NCBI RefSeq assembly: GCF_000701465.1
Contig: NZ_JNIY01000003.1
Coordinates: forward strand, 868,001-932,000
Reading direction: 5' to 3'
Source: Paraoerskovia marina DSM 21750
GTDB lineage: Bacteria; Actinomycetota; Actinomycetes; Actinomycetales; Cellulomonadaceae
Length of the DNA stretch: 64,000 bases
Below are positions 34,576-42,636 of this stretch, piece after piece; positions within the stretch are counted from its first letter, which is position 1; every line of letters begins with the position of its first letter. A model generated the notes under the pieces. It had not been told where the DNA came from and ran no database searches. It saw nothing but the letters and a program-made list of their open reading frames with translations. The translations under genes and the position numbers were made by a program.

Positions 34576-35943
34576 TCATCGGTCGTTGGCCGCCGAGCGG
34601 GTGCCGGTGGCGTCGCCGGCGTCGCGCTCCTGGTCATCGATCGCGACCACGCCGCCCTCCTCCGCCGCGATCAGCTCGGGCTTGGTGATCGGTCGAGGGG
34701 TCTCGTCGATCCCCTCGAGCTCCTCGATCGCCTCCTTGGGATCGACGACCTGCAGCTCGACCATCCGTCGTGCCGAGGTGAGGACGTTGCGCTCGAGCGA
34801 CCCGATCATCGAGTTGTAGGCCTTGGTCGACGACTCCAGCGCCCGGCCCATCTTCGTCACGTGCCCCGTCATCGTCACGAGGCGTGAGTGCAGCTCCTTG
34901 CCCACGCGGAGCACCTGCTGGGCGTTGTCGGCGAGGGCCTGCTGACGCCAGGAGTAGGCGACGGTGCGCAGCAGGGCGAGCAACGTCGTCGGGCTCGCGA
35001 GGATCACGTTCTTGCGCGCGGCCTCCTCCATCAGCGAGGGGTCGCGGTCGAGGGCCGCGGAGAGGAACGCCTCAGCGGGGACGAACATCACGACGAACTC
35101 GGGGGCGTTGTCGAAGAGGTCCCAGTACCGCTTCGAGGCCAGGTCGTCGACGTGCTTGCGCACGTGGCGGACGTGCGCCTCCATCCGCTCCTCACGTCGA
35201 GCGGGGTCGTCGCTCTGCTGCGCCTCGAGGTACCCGAGGAACGCGACCTTGGAGTCGACGACGATCGTCTTGCCGCCCGCGAGGTGGACGACCATGTCCG
35301 GACGCAGTGCCTCTCCGTCGGACGTCGTCGCCTGCACCTGGACGTCGAAGTCCACCTGCTCCATCATGCCCGCGGCCTCGACGACCCGCTGCAGCTGGAG
35401 CTCGCCCCACGCGCCGCGCTGCTGGGAGGAACGGAGGGCTGTGACCAGGTCGCTCGTGCCCTTGCTGAGCTCGCGCGAGGCGTCCGCCAGACCGCGCATC
35501 TTCTCGCCGAGACGGGAGTCGAACTCGATGCGCTGCTTCTCCTGCTCGGCGACCTCGGCGCGCACCTGCTCGAGGCTCTTGCCGATGGGGTCGAGGAGCG
35601 TGCGGAACGCCTGCTCCCGCTGGGCGAGGGCGTCGTCGTTGCGGGCGGTGGTCCGGCTGAGCCGCTGCTCGGCGAGCGAGAGGAACTGCTCGTTGTTCTT
35701 GGCGAGCGCGTCCCCGGCGAGGACGCTGAACCGGTGCGCGGCCGCCTCCTGCTCCTCGCGTGCCGCGCGGACCTGCAGCTCGGTCTCCCGCCGGGTGCTC
35801 TGCAGCTCGGCACGCAGTCGCGCGAGCTCGTGGTCCGCCTCACGCCGACCCTGCCCGTCGCGGACGATGCGCCAGAGGTAGCCGATGGCCACACCGAGCA
35901 GGACGGCGCCGACGACCAGGACGAAAACGACCGAAATCTCCAT
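34576..35943 (-). CDS. rmuC: DNA recombination protein RmuC
   Basis: A 455-residue protein from ATG 35943. Residues about 4-25 form a membrane anchor (VFVLVVGAVLLGVAIGYLW). A coiled coil of Glu/Gln/Arg-rich heptads runs to about residue 160. The RmuC nuclease-like domain follows, with GAWGELQLQRVVEAAGM, IVVDSKVAFLGYLEA and FVVMFVPAEAFLSAAL. Family members limit inversions and act in recombination. The last ~35 residues are a charged tail. It is divergent from the ABC exporter pair. Confidence 0.94.
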   Translation of the reverse strand: MEISVVFVLVVGAVLLGVAIGYLWRIVRDGQGRREADHELARLRAELQSTRRETELQVRAAREEQEAAAHRFSVLAGDALAKNNEQFLSLAEQRLSRTTARNDDALAQREQAFRTLLDPIGKSLEQVRAEVAEQEKQRIEFDSRLGEKMRGLADASRELSKGTSDLVTALRSSQQRGAWGELQLQRVVEAAGMMEQVDFDVQVQATTSDGEALRPDMVVHLAGGKTIVVDSKVAFLGYLEAQQSDDPARREERMEAHVRHVRKHVDDLASKRYWDLFDNAPEFVVMFVPAEAFLSAALDRDPSLMEEAARKNVILASPTTLLALLRTVAYSWRQQALADNAQQVLRVGKELHSRLVTMTGHVTKMGRALESSTKAYNSMIGSLERNVLTSARRMVELQVVDPKEAIEELEGIDETPRPITKPELIAAEEGGVVAIDDQERDAGDATGTRSAANDR

Positions 35944-36044
35944 GTGTGAACCTTGGCACGGCCCACCGACACGGAGCGGCCGAGCGTGCGCCGGTCGCCG
36001 CCCGGCCGTCCACAGGGCCTTGGCCCCGACGTCCTCGGATGCGT

Positions 36045-36050
36045 TAGGTT
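36045..36050 (+). promoter_or_regulatory. -10 box of the ABC exporter operon
   Basis: TAGGTT, with TTGGCC at 36020-36025 as a possible -35 (19-base spacing), 35 bases before the ATPase start. Confidence 0.4.
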
Positions 36051-36085
36051 GCTGGCACCGAGGACGACGTGGGGGGATCGTGGAG

Positions 36086-36916
36086 ATGCACGAGGCACAG
36101 GACGACGGCGCGCGTGCGGTCAGCACGACGCCCGAAGGATCACCGACGGTCGCACCGCCCGACCTCGGCGCGGCGCTGTCCGTGCGCGGGTTGTGGAAGC
36201 GGTTCGGCGACACGGTGGCGGTCCAGGGCGCGAGCCTCGACGTACCGGCCGGATCGTTCTACGGCCTGGTGGGCCCCAACGGCGCCGGCAAGACGACCAC
36301 TCTTTCCATGGCCACGGGCCTGCTCCGCCCGGACCACGGGTCCGTGCACGTCCTCGGCGAGGACCTCTGGGCGGCGCCGGACGCGGTCAAGCGACGGCTC
36401 GGTGTGCTCCCGGACGGGGTCCGGATCTTCGACCGGCTCACGGGGCGAGAGCTCGTCACGTACGCGGGCCTGCTGCGGGGCATGGACCGTGCCACCGTCG
36501 TCGAGCGTACGGACGAGCTGCTCGAGGCGTTCGACCTGACCGGCGACGCGGGCAAGCTCGTCGTCGACTACTCCGCCGGGATGACCAAGAAGATCGCGCT
36601 CGCGTCGGCGCTGATCCACGCCCCCCGTGTCCTCGTCCTCGACGAGCCCTTCGAGGCCGTCGACCCGGTCTCTGCCGCGAACATCCGCGACATCCTGCGG
36701 AACTTCGTTGCCTCGGGCGGAACCGTCGTCGTCTCGTCGCACGTCATGGACCTGGTCCAGCGGATGTGCGACCACGTGGCGGTCGTGGCGAACGGGCTCG
36801 TGCTCGCGCAGGGCACCGTCGACGACGTCCGGGCCGGGAGCAGTCTGGAGGACCGTTTCGTCGAGCTCGTGGGCGGCCGCCAGGTGTCCGAGGGGCTGCA
36901 GTGGTTGCGGAGCTAG
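36086..36916 (+). CDS. ABC transporter ATP-binding protein (exporter type)
   Basis: About 276 residues from ATG 36086; GTG 36080 is an alternative, and GGGGGG lies 9-14 bases upstream. Walker A is GPNGAGKTTT and Walker B is VLVLDEPFEAVDP. The signature is YSAGMTKKIALA, in which Ala replaces the usual first Gly. It is of the CcmA/YxlF-like class that pairs with separate multi-helix permeases. Its last 16 bases overlap the start of the permease gene. Confidence 0.9.
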   Translation: MHEAQDDGARAVSTTPEGSPTVAPPDLGAALSVRGLWKRFGDTVAVQGASLDVPAGSFYGLVGPNGAGKTTTLSMATGLLRPDHGSVHVLGEDLWAAPDAVKRRLGVLPDGVRIFDRLTGRELVTYAGLLRGMDRATVVERTDELLEAFDLTGDAGKLVVDYSAGMTKKIALASALIHAPRVLVLDEPFEAVDPVSAANIRDILRNFVASGGTVVVSSHVMDLVQRMCDHVAVVANGLVLAQGTVDDVRAGSSLEDRFVELVGGRQVSEGLQWLRS

Positions 36917-38487
36917 CCCGGCTCAAGCTCCGGCTGCTCGTCAATGGGTTCCGGCGGAGCATCTGGCTCACGATCGGATTCGTGCTCGGCACGCTCTACG
37001 CGCTGGCTCTCGCCATGTTCGTCGCCGGTGTAGTCGTCGTCACGGGAGTGGTCGATCCTGGTGTCGCGCGCGACGCGGTCGTACTCCTCGGGGCCTTGCT
37101 CGTCGCCGGGTGGTGGATCGGCCCGCTGCTGACGTCGGGGATGAACAACGCTCTCGACCCGCGGCGCCTCGCACCTTTCGGGATCCCACGTCGACAGCTC
37201 GTCATCGGGCTCGCGGTCGCAACGCTGATCGGTGTCGGCGGGCTCGCGCTCGTGATCGTGGCGCTGGCGACGGTCGCGGCGTGGTCCGCACACGTCGCCG
37301 TGATGCCGGTCGCGCTCGTCGGTGCCGTCTGCGGGGTCGCGACGTGCGTCGTCGGCTCCAGCGCACTGTCGGCGATCCTCGCGCCGGTGATGGAGTCACG
37401 TCGTGCCCGCGAGCTGAGCGGGCTCGTGATAGCCCTCCTCGGCATCGGTGCCTGGCTCGTGTTCGTCGGGACCAGCCAAGATCTGACCTTCGTGATCAGC
37501 CCCGAGTCCTTCGACGCGCTCCTGGGGTCCCTCGGCAGCGTTCTCGCCTGGACGCCGCTCGGTGCAGCGTGGGCGCTCGCCGGTGACGTCGTGGACGGCG
37601 CCTGGCTCGCCCTCGCCGCGCGGGTCGCGATCGTGGCCGCCACACTGCTGCTCGCGTGGCGCGGGTGGTCCTGGGCGCTCGCGCGCGAGCTGACCGGGGG
37701 AGCACGTCAGGAGCGCTCTGTCAGCGTGGACGGGCTCGGATGGTTCGGACGCGTCGCGTCGACGCCCACGGGTGCCGTGGCCGCGCGCGCGGCGACCTAC
37801 TGGCGCCGGGATCCGCGGTATTCGACCTCGCTGGCGTTCGTCCCGATCGTGCCCGTCGTGATTATCGTCATCAGTGGCGGCGATCTGACGACGTCGGCCC
37901 TCATGCTCACCGGGCCGATCATCGCCTTCCTCCTGGGCTTCGGGATCTCGTCCGACATTGCATACGACAACAGTGCGTTCGCGCTGCACGTGACCACGGG
38001 TGTCTCAGGCCGTGCCGACCGTTGGGGCCGTGTGCTGCCCGTCCTGCTCGTCGGGCTGCCCGTCGTCGTGCTGTCCGTGGTCACCACGGCGGCGGCGAGC
38101 GGCCGGTGGGATCTCCTGGCGGTGACGCTCGGGGTCGCCGTGATGACGTTCCTCGGGACGCTCGGCACGTCCTCGGTGGCGTCGGCGCTCTATCTCTACC
38201 CGGTGCCTGAACCCGGCGAGAGTCCCTTCAAGAGCGCGCAGAGCGCGTCGCTCGCCCCGCTCGTTGGTCAGTTCGGCGCGATCGCCGCCGCGGGTGTCGC
38301 GTCGCTGCCGGTCCTCGTCCTCGCGGGGCTGACCCTGTTCCTCGACCTGCCCGCACTCGGTGTCGTGACGGCGGTCGCCGGTGCCGTCCTGGGCGCGTTC
38401 GCTCTCGTCGTGGGCGTGAGGTTCGGAGGGCGGGTCTACGACCGTCGGGCTCCGGAGCTGCTCCAGCAGGTGCTGTCCTACCGATAG
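36901..38487 (+). CDS. ABC transporter permease with about twelve helices
   Basis: A 528-residue membrane protein from GTG 36901, with AGGGG 5-8 bases upstream inside the ATPase gene. Helices are visible along the whole length, roughly a duplicated six-helix unit. Recognisable stretches include GWWIGPLLTSGMNNALDPRRLAPFGI and WRRDPRYSTSLAF, which resemble actinobacterial ABC-2-like transporter permeases. The substrate is unknown. It works with the ATPase encoded immediately upstream. Confidence 0.85.
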   Translation: MVAELARLKLRLLVNGFRRSIWLTIGFVLGTLYALALAMFVAGVVVVTGVVDPGVARDAVVLLGALLVAGWWIGPLLTSGMNNALDPRRLAPFGIPRRQLVIGLAVATLIGVGGLALVIVALATVAAWSAHVAVMPVALVGAVCGVATCVVGSSALSAILAPVMESRRARELSGLVIALLGIGAWLVFVGTSQDLTFVISPESFDALLGSLGSVLAWTPLGAAWALAGDVVDGAWLALAARVAIVAATLLLAWRGWSWALARELTGGARQERSVSVDGLGWFGRVASTPTGAVAARAATYWRRDPRYSTSLAFVPIVPVVIIVISGGDLTTSALMLTGPIIAFLLGFGISSDIAYDNSAFALHVTTGVSGRADRWGRVLPVLLVGLPVVVLSVVTTAAASGRWDLLAVTLGVAVMTFLGTLGTSSVASALYLYPVPEPGESPFKSAQSASLAPLVGQFGAIAAAGVASLPVLVLAGLTLFLDLPALGVVTAVAGAVLGAFALVVGVRFGGRVYDRRAPELLQQVLSYR

Positions 38488-38501
38488 TCGGGTGAGGGTC
38501 G

Positions 38502-38507
38502 TAGACT
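38502..38507 (+). promoter_or_regulatory. -10 box of ychF, leaderless transcript predicted
   Basis: TAGACT ends 8 bases before the ychF GTG. No ribosome site is visible, so translation probably starts at or within a few bases of the mRNA 5' end. Confidence 0.55.
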
Positions 38508-38515
38508 CTTGTCAC

Positions 38516-39601
38516 GTGGCTCTTACTATCGGCATCGTCGGCCTGCCCAACGTCGGCAAGTCCACCCTCTTCAACGCGCTGACGCGCAACCAGGTTCTCG
38601 CGGCGAACTACCCGTTCGCCACGATCGAGCCGAACGTCGGCGTCGTCCCGCTCCCTGACCCGCGACTGGACAAGCTCGCGGAGATCTTCAGCAGCGAGCG
38701 GACGCTTCCCGCGACCGTGTCGTTCGTCGACATCGCGGGGATCGTCAAGGGCGCCAGCGAGGGGGAGGGGCTCGGCAACAAGTTCCTCGCGAACATCCGT
38801 GAGGCCGAGGCGATCTGCCAGGTCACCCGCGCGTTCGACGACCCCGACGTCGTGCGCGTCGACGGATCCGTCGACTCCGCCGGCGACATCGAGACCATCA
38901 GCACCGAGCTCGTGCTCGCGGACCTCCAGACCCTCGAGAAGACGCTCCCGCGTCTCGAGAAGGAGGTCAAGATCAAGCGGGGAGACCCCGCGCTGGTCGA
39001 CGCCGCGCACAAGGCTCAGGCGATCCTCGAGACGGGGACGACCCTCTATCAGGGCGCGGCAGCGGCCGGCCTGGACCTCGAGGACGTCGCCAGCTTCCAG
39101 CTCCTGACCGCGAAGCCGTTCATCTACGTGTTCAACACCGACGACGAAGGGCTGGCCGACACCGCCCGCCAGGAGAAGCTGCGCGAGCTCGTCGCGCCCG
39201 CCCACGCCATCTTCCTCGATGCGAAGTTCGAGGCGGAGCTCGTCGAGCTCGAGCCCGACGAGGCCGCCGAGATGCTCGCCGAGACGGGCCAGACCGAGGC
39301 GGGTCTCGACCAGCTGGCACGCGTGGGGTTCGAGACGCTCGGTCTGCAGACGTACCTGACCGCGGGACCCAAGGAGTCACGAGCCTGGACCATCCACCGA
39401 GGGTGGACGGCACCGCAGGCCGCTGGTGTCATCCACACCGACTTCGAACGAGGCTTCATCAAGGCCGAGGTCATCTCTTTCGACGACCTCGTCGAGGCCG
39501 GGTCGGTGCAGTCGGCGCGGTCGGCCGGCAAGGCCCGTGTCGAGGGCAAGGACTACGTGATGCAGGACGGCGACGTCGTGGAGTTCAGATTTAACGTCTA
39601 G
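38516..39601 (+). CDS. ychF: Redox-regulated ATPase YchF (Obg-family)
   Basis: A 361-residue P-loop protein from GTG 38516. G1 is GLPNVGKST, G3 is DIAGIVKGASEGEGLGNKFL, and the G4 position reads FNTDD, the non-canonical form that gives YchF its ATP preference. The C-terminal TGS domain includes LGLQTYLTAGPKESRAWTIHRGWTAPQAAGVIHTDFERGFI. It binds ribosomes and takes part in translation and stress responses. Its stop codon lies inside the palindrome upstream of higB. Confidence 0.96.
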   Translation: MALTIGIVGLPNVGKSTLFNALTRNQVLAANYPFATIEPNVGVVPLPDPRLDKLAEIFSSERTLPATVSFVDIAGIVKGASEGEGLGNKFLANIREAEAICQVTRAFDDPDVVRVDGSVDSAGDIETISTELVLADLQTLEKTLPRLEKEVKIKRGDPALVDAAHKAQAILETGTTLYQGAAAAGLDLEDVASFQLLTAKPFIYVFNTDDEGLADTARQEKLRELVAPAHAIFLDAKFEAELVELEPDEAAEMLAETGQTEAGLDQLARVGFETLGLQTYLTAGPKESRAWTIHRGWTAPQAAGVIHTDFERGFIKAEVISFDDLVEAGSVQSARSAGKARVEGKDYVMQDGDVVEFRFNV

Positions 39602-39607
39602 CGTTAA
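39591..39607. promoter_or_regulatory. Palindromic operator candidate for higBA
   Basis: TTAACG-TCTAG-CGTTAA: perfect 6-bp arms with a 5-base centre, overlapping the ychF stop codon. It covers the expected -35 region for the TTATAT box at 39620, the position expected for a HigA repressor site. Confidence 0.55.
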
Positions 39608-39619
39608 TGACGGGCTTCG

Positions 39620-39625
39620 TTATAT
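39620..39625 (+). promoter_or_regulatory. -10 box of the higBA operon
   Basis: TTATAT ends 9 bases before the higB GTG, so the transcript has at most a few leader bases. It is one of the most AT-rich spots in the window. Confidence 0.5.
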
Positions 39626-39634
39626 CCTGGACTC

Positions 39635-39916
39635 GTGATCAGATCCTTCGGCAGCAAGAGCACCGACCGGATCTGGCACGAGCAGTACGTCAAGCACGTC
39701 GATCGGACCGTGCAGAGAGCGACTTTGCGGAAGCTCGAGCTGATCCACGCCGCTCAGGACGTCGAGGACCTGCGGATCCCACCGGGGAACCGTCTGGAAC
39801 TTCTCGTCGGGGATCGCCGTGGGCAGCACAGCATCCGAGTGAACGCGCGATGGCGTCTCTGCTTCGTCTGGAGAGAGGGAGGCGCGGACGATGTTGAACT
39901 CGTCGACTACCACTGA
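39635..39916 (+). CDS. higB: HigB-type mRNA interferase toxin (RelE superfamily)
   Basis: A 93-residue protein from GTG 39635. The family pattern is clear: MIRSFGSKSTDRIW at the start, RKLELIHAAQDVEDLRIPPGNRLE in the middle, and GQHSIRVNARWRLCFVWREGGADDVELVDYH at the end, with the catalytic RVNARWRLCF region. HigB toxins cut mRNA on the ribosome. Codon use differs from the neighbourhood: three AGA, two CGA and a TTG codon in 93 residues. It overlaps higA by 26 bases, toxin first, as usual for higBA. Confidence 0.95.
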   Translation: MIRSFGSKSTDRIWHEQYVKHVDRTVQRATLRKLELIHAAQDVEDLRIPPGNRLELLVGDRRGQHSIRVNARWRLCFVWREGGADDVELVDYH

Positions 39917-40211
39917 GGCCGATCTGATCGAGCCGATCCACCCCGGAGAGATCCTGATGGAGGACTTCATCGAGGGGTTCGGGATCACGCAGAACAAGCT
40001 CGCGGTCTCGATCGGTGTGCCGCCGCGTCGGATCAACGAGATCGTGCACGGCAAGCGCGGCATTACTGCCGACACGGCGATCCGCCTGGCACGGTACTTC
40101 GGGACGTCCGAGGAGCTCTGGATGAACCTGCAGTCGAACTATGAGCTACGGCTCGAGCGGCGCGTTCTGCGCGAGAAGGTCGCGGCGATCACACCCCTCG
40201 CGGTCGCGTGA
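39891..40211 (+). CDS. higA: HigA-type antitoxin, XRE family
   Basis: A 106-residue protein from ATG 39891 with GGGAGG 8 bases upstream inside higB. The helix-turn-helix runs from about residue 30 to 70 (ITQNKLAVSIGVPPRRINEIVHGKRGITADTAIRLARYF), with HPGEILMEDF before it, typical of the HigA/VapI family. It should neutralise HigB and repress the operon. Its stop overlaps the start of the HIT gene as GTGA. Confidence 0.95.
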   Translation: MLNSSTTTEADLIEPIHPGEILMEDFIEGFGITQNKLAVSIGVPPRRINEIVHGKRGITADTAIRLARYFGTSEELWMNLQSNYELRLERRVLREKVAAITPLAVA

Positions 40212-40702
40212 GCGACTGGCGCTCGGATCGCGTGAGGTCCGCGCTCGCGGGAGAGAACCCGACCGTGCTTTCGGAGCTTGACCATTCGTTCGCGGTCATC
40301 GGGGACGTTCAGTGGTTGCCGGGCTATTCGCTGGCGCTCACGAAGGTTCCCGGGGTGGATCGGCTCACCGATCTCTCGCGCGCGGAACGCGTTCGCTACC
40401 TGGCCGACGTGGATCTCCTCGCAGCCGCCGTCGAGAGCGTGTGCTCTCGACATGATGAGTCGTTTCGGCGCGTGAACGTCGAGATCCTGGGCAATACCGA
40501 CGCCTTCCTGCACGCCCACGTCTGGCCGCGCTACGGCTGGGAGCCGCCCGAGCGCGTCACGAAGCCGGTGTGGCTGTACTCGCCGGATCGCTGGACCGAC
40601 GAGCGGTACAGACTGAGCCCGGCCCACGATCGGTTGCGCGCAGACCTTGCAGCAGAGGTTCGTCGCCTACGGGGTGCGGTGGAGTTCCGCGACAACCTGT
40701 AG
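40208..40702 (+). CDS. HIT-superfamily hydrolase coupled to higBA
   Basis: A 164-residue protein from GTG 40208, translationally coupled to higA by a 4-base overlap. The HIT motif reads FLHAHVWPRYGWEP: His102 and His104 fit the second and third histidines of HxHxHxx, while the first is Phe. The N-terminal part (VQWLPGYSLALTKVPGVDRLTDL) fits diadenosine-polyphosphate or nucleotide-hydrolase members. Codon use includes many GAT and AGA/AGG codons. It is probably a nucleotide hydrolase; a role in the toxin-antitoxin system is inference. Confidence 0.82.
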   Translation: MSDWRSDRVRSALAGENPTVLSELDHSFAVIGDVQWLPGYSLALTKVPGVDRLTDLSRAERVRYLADVDLLAAAVESVCSRHDESFRRVNVEILGNTDAFLHAHVWPRYGWEPPERVTKPVWLYSPDRWTDERYRLSPAHDRLRADLAAEVRRLRGAVEFRDNL

Positions 40703-40891
40703 GCACCGTTCACGTCCGACACTCTCGCACGATCCTGGCGCCTTGAGTTCCGGCGCCTGAGAGCCGACGTCAGATATGCGGGCGACGCAAGGTCCGCCTT
40801 CGCGACCGACCGCGCCTCTGCCTTCCCGAGCGATGCGGTGTGGTCCTGGTCTACAGTCCAAGAACTCCAGGCTTGGACCGAAAGGACTCTG

Positions 40892-41719
40892 ATGGGCACG
40901 AGCGTCGAGCGGGCGGCCGGAACTCGGATCGTGCGCCAGCTGGTCTGGTATTTCGGCGGCTTGCTCGCGACGTACGTGGCGGGTCTGGTCATCTTCTGGC
41001 CGCCCTCCGGCGAGCAGCCGAACGAGGCGATCTTCGTGGTGCTGATGTTCGCGCCGACCGTCGGTGCGGTCCTGGCCTGGTTGTGCGCGGGCGCGCGGAT
41101 CCAGTGGGGGCGTCCGAACCTGTGGCTTCTCGCCGGGCTGATCCCGACGCTGGCTGTCCTCGGCGTCTACCTGCTCGGCTCGACCCTCGGATGGGACGTG
41201 GAGGACCCGAGCCTCCTGCGCGCCGCGCTGACAGCCGCTCCCGTCGCGATCTTCTCCGCCGCGCTGACCGCGGTCGGTGAGGAGATCGGCTGGCGTGGCT
41301 TCCTGTGGCCGCTGCTTCGCGGCAGATCAGGCTTCTGGGTCGCGAGCCTGATCACGATGGTGATCTGGTGGGCGTACCACGTGCCCCTGATCCTCTTGGG
41401 CTGGTACGGCGATGCGGGCCACCTCCCAGCCTTCACCGTCGCCATCGTCGGGATCACGCTGTTCATCGGCGTCATCACCGACCGGTCGCGCTCGCTGTGG
41501 CCCAGCGTCGTCGCGCACGGGGCGTGGAACGGGCTGGTCGCCACCAGCTTCGCCGTCACCGAGGGTGACGAGAGCATCCCGGCGTTCGCCGGCAGCGACG
41601 AGCTCATGGGTGAGTTCGGCTGGCTGGCCGCAGTGACGATCCTGGTGGTCGGGGTGGTCGCAGCGCTCTGGCACACCCGGACGATGGCGGCGCCGATCTC
41701 GTCCGCGAAGACGGGCTGA
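40892..41719 (+). CDS. CPBP family intramembrane metalloprotease
   Basis: A 275-residue membrane protein from ATG 40892 with AAAGGA 5-6 bases upstream. There are about seven to eight helices. The Abi/CPBP motifs are EEIGWRG (Glu130, Glu131), a second motif with YHVPLILLGWY, and VVAHGAWNG carrying a third-motif His. Family members include Rce1-like prenyl-protein proteases and bacteriocin self-immunity proteins. No bacteriocin gene is seen nearby. The 189-base gap before it shows no gene. Confidence 0.9.
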   Translation: MGTSVERAAGTRIVRQLVWYFGGLLATYVAGLVIFWPPSGEQPNEAIFVVLMFAPTVGAVLAWLCAGARIQWGRPNLWLLAGLIPTLAVLGVYLLGSTLGWDVEDPSLLRAALTAAPVAIFSAALTAVGEEIGWRGFLWPLLRGRSGFWVASLITMVIWWAYHVPLILLGWYGDAGHLPAFTVAIVGITLFIGVITDRSRSLWPSVVAHGAWNGLVATSFAVTEGDESIPAFAGSDELMGEFGWLAAVTILVVGVVAALWHTRTMAAPISSAKTG

Positions 41720-41903
41720 AGCCCTGCCCGACGCACGACCCGGTCGCGAGGCGGTTGCCGAGGACACACCCGCATGGGGCGCCGCTGGATCCAGCCCGAC
41801 GTCGCGGCAGGAGGAGGCGATTTCGAGCCTTCGGCCCGCTCGGGCGTCGTCGCCCCGCGGGAACCTGGCCTTCCCCTGCCTGTCGAACTTCGACTGGGCG
41901 GCC

Positions 41904-41909
41904 TAGTCT
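41904..41909 (+). promoter_or_regulatory. -10 box of the dihydrofolate-reductase-like gene, leaderless
   Basis: TAGTCT ends 6 bases before the ATG at 41916, and there is no ribosome site. Confidence 0.5.
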
Positions 41910-41915
41910 CCTTCT

Positions 41916-42479
41916 ATGGGGCTCTTGACCTTCAGCATCAACGTCACCCTCGACGGCTGTGTCGACCACCAGGAGGGGATCGTCGACGACGAGACCCACG
42001 CCTACTTCACCCGCCTGCTCCGGGAGAGCGGAGCGATGCTCTGGGGGCGCACCACCTACGAGATGATGGAGTCCTACTGGCCGGCGGTGGCGAGCGGCGC
42101 CGTGGACGCGCCGGCCGCGCTGGTCGAGTGGGCGACCACGCTCGAGACCAAGCCCAAGTACGTCGTCTCGTCCACCCGGGACGACTTTCCGTGGACGAAC
42201 ACCCGACGTCTGGTGGGTGACCTCGCGACGGCCGTCGAGCGGCTCAAGGACGACGTCCCGGACGGCGTCCTGCTCGGCAGCGGCAGGCTGGCGACGGAGC
42301 TCGACCGGCTCGGTCTGATCGACGAGTACCGGTTTCTCGTCCACCCCGTGATCGCCGGGCACGGTCCCACGCTCTACGAGCGAGGCCTGCCCGACGCGCG
42401 TCGACTCGACCTGGTCTCGGCGAAGCCCATGAGCAACGGTGTCGTTGCGACGCACTACGCGCGGGTCGGCCACCCGTAG
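41916..42479 (+). CDS. Dihydrofolate reductase/RibD C-terminal-like family protein
   Basis: A 187-residue protein from ATG 41916. The RibD_C fold is shown by LTFSINVTLDGCVDH at the start, AMLWGRTTYEMMESYW, KYVVSSTRDD, GVLLGSGRLATELDRLGLIDEYRFLVHPVIAGHGPTL. Members are NADPH-dependent reductases of unclear substrate (YyaP/YwjB-like); true folate reductase activity is not implied. It stands alone, preceded by a 196-base gap with no gene. Confidence 0.9.
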   Translation: MGLLTFSINVTLDGCVDHQEGIVDDETHAYFTRLLRESGAMLWGRTTYEMMESYWPAVASGAVDAPAALVEWATTLETKPKYVVSSTRDDFPWTNTRRLVGDLATAVERLKDDVPDGVLLGSGRLATELDRLGLIDEYRFLVHPVIAGHGPTLYERGLPDARRLDLVSAKPMSNGVVATHYARVGHP

Positions 42480-42636
42480 TACGACTGCCTCGTCGTCCGG
42501 GGACGGTTCCTCGAACCGCGAACAAGTTGTGCAGTTCCCGTGCTCCGGTTGTGGAGACGGGCACCCTCCGTCACTGTGGTTCCAGACAACTCGGGCAATC
42601 GTCCGAGCAACGGATCGCACAGACGGGAGGACGGCC

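Noticed and set aside
39635-42479. A mobile element or genomic island carrying the toxin-antitoxin region
   Set aside because: Codon use is atypical in higB and the HIT gene, but there is no integrase, transposase, tRNA target or direct repeat at the edges.
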